A DNA stretch of 64,000 nt from contig NW_004955480.1 in NCBI RefSeq assembly GCF_000276665.1, positions 9,494,297 to 9,558,296 on the forward strand. The letters are read 5' to 3'. Below the pieces are notes generated by a model, which was not told the DNA's origin, did no database searches, and was given only the letters and a program-made list of their open reading frames with translations. The DNA comes from Chinchilla lanigera. Lineage: Eukaryota > Chordata > Mammalia > Rodentia > Chinchillidae. Below, piece after piece: positions 47,130-59,139 of this stretch. Every line of letters begins with the position of its first letter. Within the stretch, counting starts at the first letter, position 1. The translations under genes were made by a program, and so were the position numbers.

Positions 47130-48040
47130 ACTGTAGCAAAGCTGGTGCTGTTCCATCTGAGCTGCGAAACTACTGGAGCTTGAATTATCCATGAAGGCCT
47201 GCCTGCTTGTCATGCAGACTAGCCCTTGGAGAACAGAGTTTGCCCATTGAAATGCAAAGAGGTCAAATTGGAAACCCAGCAAATGCTACTTCACTTTGGT
47301 GGCTGGAACATCCTGTGCTTGCCTGGGCTCAGGAGCTACCCAGGAGCACCGTGGGGACCAATGTCAGGGAAATGGGCCTTACAGTGCAGATTCAGGGCTT
47401 ATGGAAAGTCACAGAAAGATGAGGCTCTGTCTGTCACTGTGGCTGCCCCTGATACAGCCAAGGGATGAGGAGGCAGCTGGATGCAACACAACTTCCAGAT
47501 GAAAAGAGGGCTGAACGTCTCTCGAGGAAAAGCAGTAAATATACCACATCAAATCCAATGCTTATGCCTTTACCAGATGGAAGAATCTGTAACTGGCTTC
47601 GCTCCACCGTAATACTTTTGATTAATACCATTTTCTTTTCCTTGATGACTACATATTAATTGCTTTGGGCGCTCCTAGAATCTAAACTCCCACATTTAGG
47701 GAATTCTTTACTATGTGGTGCTGGTGAAAGCCAGAGCCAGCTTCCACCTCAGAAGTGAAAAGAGCAGATATGCATCTTGGGCTTGAGCACAGAACCTAAT
47801 TTCTGCTAATCACATGTGCATAGCAGTCACCCATTGGGGAATTAGGGACTGAAATAGGCAGAGGCTGCCGAGGTGCATCCTGGGATGTGTCGAAGCGGTG
47901 GCAGCAAAGCCTGTACACCAGGATCGCAGAATCCACACATGCTGGGCCATGGAGCCTTCATGGGTAATAACAGCAATGCCTGCCAAACTCAGGCCAGGCA
48001 TGATTTGGGCTAGGGTTCTGGAGGCGTGGACTTCCTTTTT
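47130..48040. other. GC-richer unassigned block with overlapping short frames
   Basis: This block stands out from the AT-rich surroundings. On the + strand all three frames are open for 60-80 codons between 47207 and 47502, and further short frames follow to 48001 on both strands. No protein domain is legible. CpG-containing words (for example 'gatgtgtcgaagcggtggca' near 47885) are more frequent than elsewhere. It could be an unrecognised LTR/ERV fragment, a processed-transcript relic or a regulatory segment. Confidence 0.35.
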
Positions 48041-48529
48041 TCTGCGTCATTTTCTGCCCCCTATTCTCCAACCTCTCTAGCAATTCTGTAATTCCTTATC
48101 AGCCTTTTAATAGCACCCTGACTCTGTATCAGTCAAAGAAAGTTTCTGTATTTCTATCAAATTCTTAGCTGACAACTTTTCTTATGCTCACAGCAAGACG
48201 TGAACTGTTACTAAAACAATTATTGTAAAACCTGTTTTTAATAAATTCTGTTGATAAATGTGAAGAGGAATAGCCTTAGCATTCAAAAATCCTTTTACTT
48301 TGCAACATGCTAAGATTATACATTCTCTCAGTTCAATCAGTCATCTTAGATAGCTCTTCTCAAGCAGTGGCAATTTTGTCCCCTAGGGGACATATCATTA
48401 AGCTAGAAGTACATTTGAGTGTCATAATTGGGGGGCAGGGCTGTTGTCAACTAGTAGGTCAAATCCTGTGATGCTGCTATGCATTTCACAGAACATAGAC
48501 AGGGCTCCCCTGCAATGAGTCATCTGACC
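48041..48529. other. Unassigned sequence
   Basis: Nothing recognised. Confidence 0.4.
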
Positions 48530-48905
48530 TGTATTGGTCAGCTTTTCTTTTGCTGGGGCAAAACATCTGACACCTTGCAACTGAAAAGAGGAGAGGCTTA
48601 AGATCCCTAAGTTTCCAACTATGTTGAAATGGGATGGTGATGGAGGAAAATTGCTCATGTCATGGTATCTGGGAAACAGAGCACAGGGAGAGGCAGGGAA
48701 GAAGGGAGTCTGGGACCAGACACAGTCTTCAAGGTCGTACCCATGTGACCTACTTTCTGCAACTAGGCCTTACCTCCTAATAGACCATTCAGCTGTAAAA
48801 CTATGAATGGATTAATCCATGATGAGGGTGTACCTTCAATCCAGTCACCCCCTATCCAGGTGCCTCTTAATCTATTCAAGTTGACAACCACAATTGACCA
48901 GCACA
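48530..48905 (-). mobile_element. MaLR-type solo LTR
   Basis: It starts TGTATTGGTCAGCTTTTCTT and contains 'tgacctactttctgcaacta', 'ggccttacctcctaatagac', 'cattcagctgtaaaactatg', 'aatggattaatccatgatga', all MaLR-LTR landmarks, then 'caagttgacaaccac' and ends in ACA. No target duplication is legible. Confidence 0.8.
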
Positions 48906-48954
48906 TAGCTCTAACGGTCAGCCATGCCAAGGCAGAAGAACTCTGTCTGTATAT

Positions 48955-48974
48955 GGAATGGAATGGAATGGAAT
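48955..48974. repeat. (GGAAT)4 short tandem repeat
   Basis: Four perfect GGAAT units next to the LTR edge. The same pentamer underlies classical satellite DNA in some mammals and contains the TEAD-type core GGAATG, but four units are within chance for microsatellite growth. Confidence 0.9.
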
Positions 48975-49159
48975 TTAGAGCTAAGTAACGCCATGACTTC
49001 CTCACATTCTTAAAGGTTTTTCAAGAGAACAGACATTTAATTTACTTCCCATATTTTATGTTAAAGTTTTTCTCAATCAAACAAATAATTATTGTCACCT
49101 CTAAACTAGATATCTTACAAAGACAGAGTGGGTCAAAACTAACAAACAAGGTTTTGTCC

Positions 49160-49530
49160 TTCTGGGGTTTTCACACAAATAAGGAAGAGACACAATAAAT
49201 AAGTAAATTAATTAATTAACACAGCCACAGGTACAAACTGGCATAAAGATTATGAAAGATTAAACTGCAGGCATTCACAAGAAAAAATCAACTGGGGCCT
49301 GTGTGATTTTCAGAGAAAATGGTATTTAAATCAAACCTGGATGAAGATCATCCTAAGCAAAGAAAACAGAGTAAATGAAGGCTTCACAAAGGAAGGAGCT
49401 CAGTGCCTCAAGAGTTTGAAGGAAATCAGTATCATTTTGGAGCAATAGGTGTAGGAAGAGTGTCAACGGGTAAGCTGGGAAGTATAGGAAGAGCAGTAAC
49501 ATATCTCTGGATTCTGTAAGCTGCTAAGTC
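49160..49530 (-). mobile_element. L2 LINE fragment
   Basis: 'tatttaaatcaaacctggat', 'gaaggatgc'-like decay, 'tgaaggcttcacaaaggaag', 'gagctcagtgcctcaagagt' and 'gaagtataggaagagcagta' follow the reverse complement of the L2 3' part. Diverged. Confidence 0.55.
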
Positions 49531-49737
49531 TTCATTCTTTACCGTCTTTTCTTCTCCCACCCTGTTGGTGTCAGACTATCCTAACACAGAGTTGCTTTAT
49601 CCTTGTCCAGACTGATTTTTAAAAGTCCTTACTTATTTCACTATGATTAGATGTCCAAGTAGACAATTAGTTGTGTCTTAGCATTTTTTTAACAAACAAA
49701 AACCCTGACAGGTATATGTTAATAAAGGTATCCAACC

Positions 49738-49870
49738 ACTGCATTTTTGGAAGAGGAAATGGACACTCACAGCACATATAACTTGTCTGAGATCACACAA
49801 CTTAAAGAATCAAATTTAAGATCTGGATGTTTGCATGCTGACTTCTTTGGTATTTACAGCAAACTACCAG
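49738..49870 (-). mobile_element. MIR SINE remnant
   Basis: 'ttttggaagaggaaatggac', 'acttgtctgagatcacacaa' and 'cttaaagaatcaaatttaag' mirror the reverse-complement MIR 'acagatgaggaaactg...cttgcccaaggtcacacagc'. Confidence 0.65.
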
Positions 49871-50689
49871 CTTAGATGAAATTAAATGCAGTCCATTTAA
49901 AAGTTGAGATAATTAGAGAATCTACTTTTCTTTGACCAATTCCCCTTAACTTCTTAAATCATTCAAATGTGTTACATTTTTCCCTGTTGCCCAGCATAGA
50001 TTAAAATTTACTTCAAGAATTGCTTTTTTCTTGTGAATTGTGAGTAGTCATTACTGTCAGATTAGAGGCCCAGCTCTATCTTTTCTACATACTTGATCCA
50101 AGTTACTGCCAAAGAGCTTTTGGTAAAGGAATCATTAATTTCCATTTCATCCCCCATGTTTGGAAATCTATGCTAGTGTTCAAATGGCTTTTTCCCTATC
50201 TGACCAAAATGATATTGCTCCTTCCTTGATGCCTGTGATTTGACTTTAAAACTGCTATGAATTAGTATATTATCATGTATTTTTTCTATATCTGCTAAAC
50301 ACAAAGTAAATAAACATTCCAAGGAGGTCTGTGTGGTCAGGAATTTATGGTGGGAATCTTTTGGTTACCCATTTGCTCCTGAAGAAAAGCAGATTCTTAA
50401 ATGGATATCTCCTGAGATATTCCAAATCATGGGCATATTTTTCATGCTGCGTTGGTGAATTTTGGAATGAGATTAGGGCTGTCCTAAAACTAAACCCAGC
50501 TGTTCTCATTACTTGTGGTCTCTTAAAGCATTCTCTGATGTTCAAAACTTTATTTTCTCATTTAAAATCAAAGATAATAACATTAAAGTGATGCTAATGT
50601 TACTCATTCCTCACTACATTTCTGACTTTTCTCCCTGTAGTTAATAGAAATGCATACAAGAGATGCACAAGAACCTTGATTACAAAGGT
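49871..50689. other. Unassigned sequence
   Basis: No gene. An 86-codon + frame (50331-50591) and its antisense shadow lack motifs. Confidence 0.4.
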
Positions 50690-50785
50690 AAAGAAAAATA
50701 CGATCTTTGAGTGACTTGCCAAAGATCACAAAACAGGAAAATAACAAATTAATCATCTAAAGCTTCATCCTTTACCTGCATAAAT
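50690..50785 (-). mobile_element. MIR SINE remnant
   Basis: 'gagtgacttgccaaagatca' followed by 'caaaacaggaaaataacaaa' is the MIR core in reverse complement. Confidence 0.6.
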
Positions 50786-51129
50786 TCTATGAAGTTGCAG
50801 TGAAGCTACTTTGTTCTCTTTTCCCCAGAAAAATGAATAGACACTGAATTCCAGAGAGGTGAGAATGGCAAATCTATTTCATGGCTTCAGCCAGGACACC
50901 GCCTTAGCCTCATTCTTCATCCCAGAAATTTTCATGAGAATCATGTGCTTCAACAGAGGAATCTATTTCAGTTTAATGTCATTTATTTTTTAACATGCTT
51001 TTGCTTCTTACACTGTTAGAGATTAACTAAGTATCATGTGAATTTGCATAAAAATGAACTCTATATAGAAACAAGCCTGGAATTCTGCAGCGCTGTCTTG
51101 GGTGGAGAAATTCTCTTGGGTTGTGATGT
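50786..51129. other. Unassigned sequence
   Basis: Nothing recognised. Confidence 0.4.
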
Positions 51130-51600
51130 GAATATGGGGCCGTGTCATTCTCCTCTTCTTCGTGACCTCATTTCATTCACATCCAATCAACCACCAAGCC
51201 AACTCCTTGGCTTAGCACCTTGGAAATACCCTCTAGCTCACTCTGAGGTCCATCTTCTCTGCCCATCATTGGTGATTCCATCTTAGCCCAGGCAATCATG
51301 GCCTCTCTCACACAGTAACTTCTGCAGGGCTCCCATGCATTCAGTATTCCTTTCTCACATTCTTTACATTGCTACTAAGGGTGCAGTTTCAGCAGTGTGT
51401 AAAACATCCTGCCAATATCCTGTGTAAATCACTCAATGGTTTCTAACTGTATGGGTGGGAGTAAAGCATGTTCTACAGCTATTTTCATGGTCTGAATCCT
51501 ATTTGCTCTTCCAGGGTTAATTCTTACTACTTCCTCTCTCTACCTGTCATACCCACCTCCCTTTCTGTCCATCCTTTGCACAGACTCAGAAATGTAACTA
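51130..51600 (+). mobile_element. L2 LINE fragment
   Basis: 'ctcttcttcgtgacctcatt', 'aaatcactcaatggtttcta', 'actgtatgggtgggagtaaa', 'tcatggtctgaatcctattt' and 'cctgtcatacccacctccct' follow L2 order ('tcaaatccttccatggcttcccat...aaggccctgcatgatctggcccc'). Confidence 0.65.
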
Positions 51601-52269
51601 GGTTTTACTACCAGTAAGGTGAAATATAGAAAAATGTGCAAACTTTTGCTACATTCTCAACTTATTTCACTGTAAGAGGAACTATTCCTTGAGGATATGT
51701 GCATTCTTGATCCCCTTCCAGATATAGGACAAACCATTTGTTTCTCCTAAAATTTGACTCTATAGTCATCACTCCATTCAGCTTCTCTTCTTAATAATTC
51801 TGTGTGACACAAGACTCTGATTTGCAAGTCATAGACACCCAAATCAAGCCATAGTATAATAACAGGAACTACACTGTATTGGGGCAAATGTCAACTCCTC
51901 TTCTCCAGGAGTTGCCTGAAGCTTCCCCTTTGGTAGACAGGGAAGCTTCCCCAGACTGAGTTTCCCATGTGTCACCCCCATTGGCACCTGTCACCATCAC
52001 CAAGTCTCCTTAATAGTGAACTGAGCCGAGGTGAACATAGAGCACAAAGACCCAAGAACTGTCCCTTCCACAAGAAGCTGGAAATAAAACCAGTAAGAAA
52101 AACTATGCCTTGCTATTTGGCTAGTCAAAAATAAACTCTCCCATATTTTTGGATACTTAGAAACAATTTTACATCTGAGTTTCATAAAATGATCAGTATT
52201 TTCTCTCTTGTGTCTACTTAAGTTTGTCAAACTTATTTCTACTACATTAAAGCAAAAATTCATATTATT
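51601..52269. other. Unassigned sequence
   Basis: An 88-codon minus frame (51997-52263) lacks any motif. Nothing else seen. Confidence 0.4.
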
Positions 52270-52284
52270 TATCTTTAATGTGTG

Positions 52285-52375
52285 ACATGTAATACTATAT
52301 GTATATATTTATATGCACAAATATATACAAACATGTCCATTTATAAGAATATATATTTATATACAAAACATACAC
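52285..52375. repeat. TA-rich low-complexity run
   Basis: An AT-rich stretch of TATA and ATAC units. Confidence 0.8.
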
Positions 52376-52409
52376 ACAAAATCTCATACAGTGATCACTC
52401 AGAAATAGC

Positions 52410-52535
52410 ATTATGATTCCTATTGCATACATAAAAAGTATAAGATTCATGAAATATATATTCCATATCCAAGACCCATAGATAGTAAATGTAGAGCCAA
52501 ATATGAAATATAGTTTTGAATTTCAAATGCCTATT
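52410..52535 (-). mobile_element. MIR SINE remnant
   Basis: 'ttatgattcctattgcatac', 'ataaaaagtataagattcat' and 'agacccatagatagtaaatg' resemble the reverse-complement MIR 'attatccccattttacagat...gcccaaggtcacacagctagtaagtg', very diverged. Confidence 0.4.
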
Positions 52536-54384
52536 TTCCCATTTTTCTATATTACACACTTCTAATTATTTGCATCCCTATATCTGTCATCCATTCATTT
52601 ATTCTTTTATTCATTAATTTACTCATAAAACATGTATTAGTTCTCTTCTCGACAGGAGGTACTGCACAGGAAATTTTCACATATAATTTTGACAGTTTGT
52701 TAATAGTTCTGGGAGATTTCCCGTGCAACCCTCGTGTTTCTTCTTTTTTATTTGCTGCAAGGTTTTTGTTATTGTTGTTCTGAAAAATGCTATGTTTACT
52801 TGAAACAGGACAATGTAATATCAGCAGACATTAATTCATTAAGCTTTTGCATAGACGTTTTCCAAGTTTAGCCATGATATATTCTTCAAATGATCTCACA
52901 CAAAACTAACTGCTTATGAATTATAATTTAAACTAGATTGATGTAGAAATAAGCACAGCAACCTACAAAGACTCTTCCTGTGTTTTACAAGAAATCCTTT
53001 ACTGTGGAGTTATCCTTTGAACATTTTTGGTGTTATTCCTGGGTGAACCAGGATGGCCCCTACTCGTCTCTGTCAGTGTTCCTTTTGTCTGTGTCATATT
53101 CAGATGATGTCTCTCCCGTGCCTAGCTCATCGTCTCTGCCATGGGGGACCATAATTCCCTGTGAGTTTTCCCACCTGTCATCTGATATCTGCAGTCTCCT
53201 TGCACACTTTCTCACAGCAACAGCCACAAAGGATATGTTTCAGCTTCCGGTGACATTCAGGAAAAAAGTCAATATTGTTCTTAATTTTAATAAGCTAACA
53301 TTTAAGCTTTTGAGGGTTTCTTCTCCTACACTGGTCAACTTCAGTCATGCATCTGTTTGGGAAAGCTAGCACCCCAAAGGCAGGGATTCTCCTTACTTCC
53401 ACCAACATCATCTGTTGAGCCTGTAAATACCGCTGAATCCTGGACTGCTGGTGCTACTCTCCAGAGGATTGGGAAGGCCTGGCAAGCTCTGCTGAAGTTT
53501 TGCCCTCAGCACCTTGCAGCAGTTTCAGAGCAGGACACAGGACATCTGGAACTAAAAGCAGCATCCATGCTGCCATCTGCCTTGCAGAAAGACATCTTTC
53601 ACATTTCTGCATGTCTTGTATCAAGTATTGTTCTAGCTTTTGAAGGATATTTGTATTGTGAACAGCCTTGGGAGATACAGCTAGTGCCTTCCTCTAGAGC
53701 AGAGGAAAAATTTGTTTTCTGACCAGTACAATAAATATAATGTCTCCCTGTGGAATAAGTGTTGGGATGTTTCCCAGGAGTTTTTCTGGGAAGATAGATA
53801 GAGGTTTTCTAATATCAGGCCACCTTAGCTGTGAAGCAAGCCCATTGAGTGTGAAGTATCTTCCTGGCCATTTCTCATCACCCCATGGAACTTGGAGAGA
53901 AGGAAAACCAACATAAACATGAAGGTAATGTGACCTGATCCTCTGTGTACAGTGAGCAGATAAGTCCTTTACCTCTGACCCAGGAATCTCATATCTTCTG
54001 TGGGCATCTGTGTGTGAAAAGTTATCCTGTTAGCTTGCAAAGCAAAAAGTCTTAGAGCCTTCACAGTTCTTGACAAATATGATGAGCACACTAGTTATAG
54101 GTTGACAACTGCAAACATTTCAAGTTCATCCACCAATGTTCACATAAACTTATAAGTGCTGGAACCAATGTATAAACCCAGATCAAGCTAACATTCAGGC
54201 TATCAAAGCAAATGTAAAGGAGTTAAATGAGAGTGTTAGAATTAATCAAACAGACAACCTCAATTCCTCCACGTTGTGCTGCTATGCAGTAGGTACATGA
54301 AGTGAAGTTTGGAATGACTGGCATTGTAAAGTAGCTCAGAGCCTGACAAGGGATCAGTAAGTAACAAGCAGAATAGACGAATGT
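52536..54384. other. Unassigned sequence with the longest chance frames
   Basis: The frames 52980-53369 (129 codons, the longest in the window) and 53357-53722 (121 codons) overlap by 13 bp in different frames. Neither has a domain, signal peptide or conserved-looking motif. No splice-site pattern or repeat family was recognised. I treat both as chance, with the caveat that codon conservation was not testable here. Confidence 0.35.
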
Positions 54385-54625
54385 TCTTAGAGGTTAAGGG
54401 ACTATGGAGTCAAACAGCCTTTGGTTCAAATCTGACAATCTACATGACTCTGAACAATTTATTTAATGTATTTGAATAGTAATTTCCTTACCTCAATGCA
54501 AGAATAATAGATCCCATCTCATAAGAGTGTCATAAGCATTAAACATGATTCATAGAGTATTTCGGAAGAAACTGCACACATAGAAAGTACTCATTAAATG
54601 GCAGCTATTAGTAATTCTAATAAGT
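54385..54625 (+). mobile_element. MIR SINE
   Basis: 'gactatggagtcaaacagcc', 'tttggttcaaatctgacaat', 'tgactctgaacaatttattt' and 'gtcataagcattaaacatga' follow the MIR consensus from head to tail, including 'gaaagtactcattaaatg' at the 3' end. Close to full length. Confidence 0.8.
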
Positions 54626-54779
54626 CCTCAATAAAGATTGGATGAGAGATTGACTGATTTTTCTACATCAGTTTGCCTCCACCTTAACTATCAGATCATT
54701 TACCATTGGTATGTCCCCAGTAGTCAGCAGTGTAATCAAGTTTATAAATACACATAGCTATCTGAACTGAACCGCTGCA

Positions 54780-55380
54780 GCTTTAAGAGCTAAATGGAGT
54801 CCCTGATTTTAAGTGTGGCGGATACTAATGGCTCTTTTCTTGCAGCAAAAATACCTTCAGGCTGCAATTTTGAGATAGCATTGAGGCCGAGCACTCACTT
54901 TGCGCCATCCTACAAATGGTATGAGAAATTACAAGGCTGGGGGTTTTTCTGGTTATCCATTTGTCTCTTTCTCATCCTCAAGTGGAACAAGTACTACTGT
55001 TGCCAAGCAACGGTGCAGCGGTGGGAGTGACAGTGCATGTGTAATGTGGCACTCTGGGAGTAAGGGGCTTAGTTCTAGAGTTGGCTCAAGGGCACTGATG
55101 AGGAACACTGGAGAGTTCACTTTTGCTCAACAGCTGGGCAATCCTATCATTAATGCAAATCCTCCAGTAATTAAAAAAGGCCGCTTCTACCGAGCAATCT
55201 CATAAACAGCTTTCTGTGAAGTGTGGAAAATCCTGGAAAGTACTGGACAGTGAAGTTCTTGAGAGGTGCCATTTGCCTTCTTTGTACCTTGGCCTGGACA
55301 CACAATGCTCCTTCAATGATGCAATCAGAACTCAAGGTACACTCAGAAAGAGGGGTAGGGATGCTCGGCCTCAAAGATAC
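54780..55380. promoter_or_regulatory. Candidate enhancer / conserved non-coding segment
   Basis: No transposon is recognised. The segment holds an RFX-type X-box palindrome, GTTGCCAAGCAAC (54999-55011), a consensus octamer ATGCAAAT (55153-55160) and, 7 bp later, the homeodomain palindrome TAATTA (55168-55173). Both strands carry open frames of about 100-127 codons here (54900-55205 +, 55171-55554 -), possibly a by-product of slow sequence decay or chance. Function is inference only. Confidence 0.35.
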
Positions 55381-55654
55381 ACGCATTATGGATAATATAA
55401 AAGAACGCTCACTGTATTCATGTATGATCATCTTGAATAAAAGACTAGGAAGTACAAAGAGAGAATGAATGAGAGCACAAATTTGATTATAGCAGATTTC
55501 TGTTTTCATATTTTTGAAGAAAAAACATATTGCTTGGGAATGTCGCTGATACATTAGTGATTGAGGGCTCCCTAATTAATCATAACCAAATTCCACAAAT
55601 ATGGAATAATACGTTCAGTCTTGCACATTGTGCCAAAAACAGTACTGTGCAGCA

Positions 55655-55800
55655 GTTAGAAAAAGCAGGCTCAAGAATCAGATTGCCAGAGTCTGAATCC
55701 CATCTCTCCAACTTACTGATCTGAGTGAATTTTGGAAGCTCAATTAACCTCTCCTTTTTCCCTCTGTGTATTTCAAAATAGCACACAGGATATCAAATAT
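55655..55800 (+). mobile_element. MIR SINE remnant
   Basis: 'ctcaagaatcagattgccag', 'agtctgaatcccatctctcc' and 'aacttactgatctgagtgaa' match the MIR head ('ctctggagtcagactgcctgggttcgaatcccagctctgcc'). Confidence 0.75.
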
Positions 55801-55842
55801 AACACCCTAGACATAAGATAGACATTTTAGGTGTTTGATATG

Positions 55843-56192
55843 TGTCTTGGTTACTTTTCTGTCATTGCTGGGACAAAATACCTGACACCAAAAATTAAGG
55901 AAGGAAAGGCTTATTTCGCTTACAGTTTGTGGAGGTTTTAGTCCATACTTGGCAGGTTACAAGGCAGACTGGCACATGGCAGAGGGCTACACCTCATGGC
56001 TGTAGAACACAGCAGAACAACAAGCACTAAAAGGGAGGAATGGCGGCAAGCAGCCTCTTCCTCTCCCTTACGTATGCAAACTATCCACCCCAGGGCAGGT
56101 GTAGCTCTCACACCCATAATCAATCAAACTCTAAAAGCCTGCCCCATGATCGCATGAGGCTTTGGGGGAACACACAGACACAAACCATAACA
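55843..56192 (-). mobile_element. Solo MaLR LTR with perfect 5-bp target duplication
   Basis: A 350-bp LTR beginning TGTCTTGGTTACTTTTCT and ending ACCATAACA on the + strand. It is flanked by ATATG on both sides (55838-55842 and 56193-56197), which fixes both boundaries. It is related to the provirus LTRs at 9493/11360 and closest to the truncated LTR at 27195. No internal region remains, so it arose by LTR-LTR recombination. The minus-strand A-rich signal TAAG..AATAAG near 55910 is the reverse of the polyadenylation region. Confidence 0.92.
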
Positions 56193-56197
56193 ATATG

Positions 56198-57895
56198 TTA
56201 ATACTCTGGGTCATTACTCAAGGTATACATTATGTATGTATATAAAATTTACATTATACTCCATTTGTATAATTAAGTACCAATTAAAATTAAAATATCA
56301 GAAAATAAATAAATGGCAGATTGATACTTTATATTGAGTATGCACTGTGATGGCAATATTTTCACTTTCCTAGCTTAACTGAAATATATTATGTCTTCTT
56401 TTAAAAAAGAAAATATATCTGATGGTGCAACAAATATTATCAAGCCAAAGTACAACAGAATTAATAAAATAAGCAAGAAAATTACACAAGGGAATTAAGT
56501 CTAAGATTAGCTCTGTACTCTTCATACGCTATTTATTTTCAGAAATAGTTTTGAGGGTAAAGCTGTTAGAATACTTGACTTTATCTTTTTCTTTTCTTTT
56601 ACTTTATTTCTTCATTTTCCACCATCTTGCCCTTAAAAAGTAAGAGGAATGATAAGAACATAACAGTGAAGATATAAACCTTTTCTTTAGTATAAACACT
56701 AGAGTGCTAAAAAATAATTTTCTTATGAATGAACTACAGGAAATTGAGACTCTTCAATAATGAACTAGTGAATGAACAATTCAGTTTCTCTCTTTTGTCC
56801 ACCTCAATCCATAAAGGAGGCAAGCACTATGCACAGCAGAAAGCACAGGGCATGAAAGCTGCGTGTGCTATGTTGGAGAGATTAGTGAACCCCTGGGAAC
56901 CTTCCCTTTCACATCTTTAAATAAAGAATGGGAGCATAGGAACACTTATTTTACTGGGACTTGTGAGGATTGGATACATATAAAAATTCTGGAACAACTG
57001 AGTTTCTTCCACAGAGGAATAGGAAGTTGTTACCATGTGTGTTGCAGAGATAATACACAGGTATGTTAGTTTAATTCCCCTGAACAGGTAACTGTCATGG
57101 AGAACTGGCATCAGTTCCCCACGTGAAACACATCTCAGAACGGAAAGTCTGGGGCGCTGGTCCTCTAACTCTCATTCTCTCTTAGTGCACAGAGGCTATT
57201 TGCCTGGTCGCTTAAATTCTGAGTTGTGCCTACTTTTCTTCAGAAGAAATCATCAGGAAGGAAAAAGAAAAAATAAATACGTGAAGTGAGAATCTGAGAG
57301 TGCCAGGAGCTCAGCGTGTTGACTCACACGTACTCAGGCAGGCCATCAATGGCATCTGTGACAGTGGTGAAGGGCCGTGGGTCATTTATTCTAGATGGGA
57401 TCTCAGAAAACCTGGGAGGAGTCCAGCCTGAACAGATTTGGAATAAGAACCACTAAATTCCACGTAATGTGAAAGCAGAGCAGTGAACAAGACAAAACAA
57501 CAACAACAACAAAAACAACACTTCTGTTTTATGGTGCCTAAGGATATTTTGTTTGCTCAAAGTCTCTACTTATTAATTTGCCCAAAAGGAAGATGTTTTA
57601 TATTAGGATAGGAACGGCACATGTAGTATTTCAATGGACAGGAAGAGAAAGTAAGACACTCATCTTCGTCAGGGAAATAATAGGAAAATTTTTTGTTTTG
57701 TTACAGTTTAGTTGTTTGAGTCAGGATTTTAAAAATTCCATTCATAAACAACATAATTTGTAGGCTTTTATCTTCATCTCTACTATTTTCTCTTGCAAAT
57801 TATCTATCAAGGAAGCACAGTTGCTTAATTTTTCACAATGTGATCTTGATGGATGCATCTCCATAGTTGCTTGTAAGTTCCCTAATAAAGGGTGC
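56198..57895. other. Unassigned sequence
   Basis: No gene. A (CAA)n run lies at 57498-57524. Open frames of up to 68 codons carry no motif. Confidence 0.4.
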
Positions 57896-57898
57896 GTA

Positions 57899-58019
57899 GA
57901 CCTGGGAAGATGGCTCATTCCTGTAATTCCAGCACCCTAGGAGGCTGAAGTAGGAGGCTCACAAGTGTTAGCTCAAAAAACCCTGTCTCAGTGAATGAGT
58001 GAATGAAGGAATAAAAAGT
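57899..58019 (+). mobile_element. B1-type SINE
   Basis: 'gacctgggaagatggctcat', 'tcctgtaattccagcaccct' and 'aggaggctgaagtaggaggc' then 'accctgtctcagtgaatgag', with a (GAAT)-like tail. Older than the copy at 13880 judging by decay. Confidence 0.8.
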
Positions 58020-59139
58020 TCATAAGTCTAGGGGCTTGATAAGATTCAGGTTCATTGGCTTGCCAATATTGCTTCAGTGGGATGCTATAGATTTATCTCT
58101 TGTGTTCCATGTTGTTTTGTCCTTTGGGGATGTCAGTAGCACTTGGAATTATTGTCATTTATAGTAGGAAAACTTGTTATATTGTAATTCTATCATTTGT
58201 AATGCCTTTTTATGCCAAAAAATTCCTATCAGGAAAAACTTACTCTCAATAACGATTTAATTAAACTGAGATAGGGATTGTTTAAAAAAAGACAAAGTAA
58301 ATGCTTTAATCTTTCATCTTATTTACCAACTCTTAAAAGTAGTAAAATGATTCCCTAGCATTCTCTAAGGTATACAGTAATAAAAGAGATAACTAAATAG
58401 TGCCTTGTTTTTTCATTTTGCTCCTTTCTATCTACTCTAAGCTAATGCACTTAAACAAATTCAGTGAATGTGAATCTGCTGTAATTATGTTTACTAGTAA
58501 TGCTCAAATTTTGTTGTCTGTGATCAGGGAAGTTTTTTTGGTGCATGAATACTTTAACTCTCAACATTTTGTTATACCATAAGTTCTTGGGTGACAAGAC
58601 ATCCCAATTAATTGTGGCCTACTTACAATTCACGAAGGATCCTTGGTTGATTTTCCATGAAAAAATAGTGCTCAGGAATCATAATCGAAGTGCTAAGGGA
58701 TTTCCTTACTATTTGGTTATCACTGATTCTAAGGATTTTCAGTACGCAGAAATAGGAACCATATTTTTGTTTATGATGTCATCAAATCAGTTTATCTCCA
58801 GCTCAAACAAAAAAATTTAATGATTTTACTTGATCTTATCTTCACATCTCTCTTTATACCAGAACTTCCCATTATATGTGACACTCAATTATTCATTTCA
58901 CATGCCTCAAAGAACAATCACAGGATTATAAAAACCAATATGTCACCAACATATGACTTTCAATTTTTTCAGTTACTGGTGTCCTCAGGTACCTCTTACT
59001 GTGGTCAAATTATTTTAAATCATTAGTTTTATATTTGTGTGTGGTTTCTACCATTGCATGTACATTGCATTTATACATTTTATTTTTATTAGGAATTATT
59101 TTCAAATATTGTTTTATTATATAAATACATAAAACTTTT
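58020..59139. other. Unassigned AT-rich sequence
   Basis: Frames 58545-58820 (91 codons) and 58820-59026 (68 codons) are abutting but have no recognisable feature. Confidence 0.35.

Noticed and set aside
48955..48974. (GGAAT)4 as a satellite or TEAD-site cluster
   Set aside because: Only four units, no flanking array, and no independent support for function.
54881..55374. 13-bp inverted repeat TTGAGGCCGAGCA (54881-54893) and its complement (55362-55374)
   Set aside because: About 30 inverted 13-mer pairs are expected by chance in a window of this size, and similarity does not extend beyond 13 bp.
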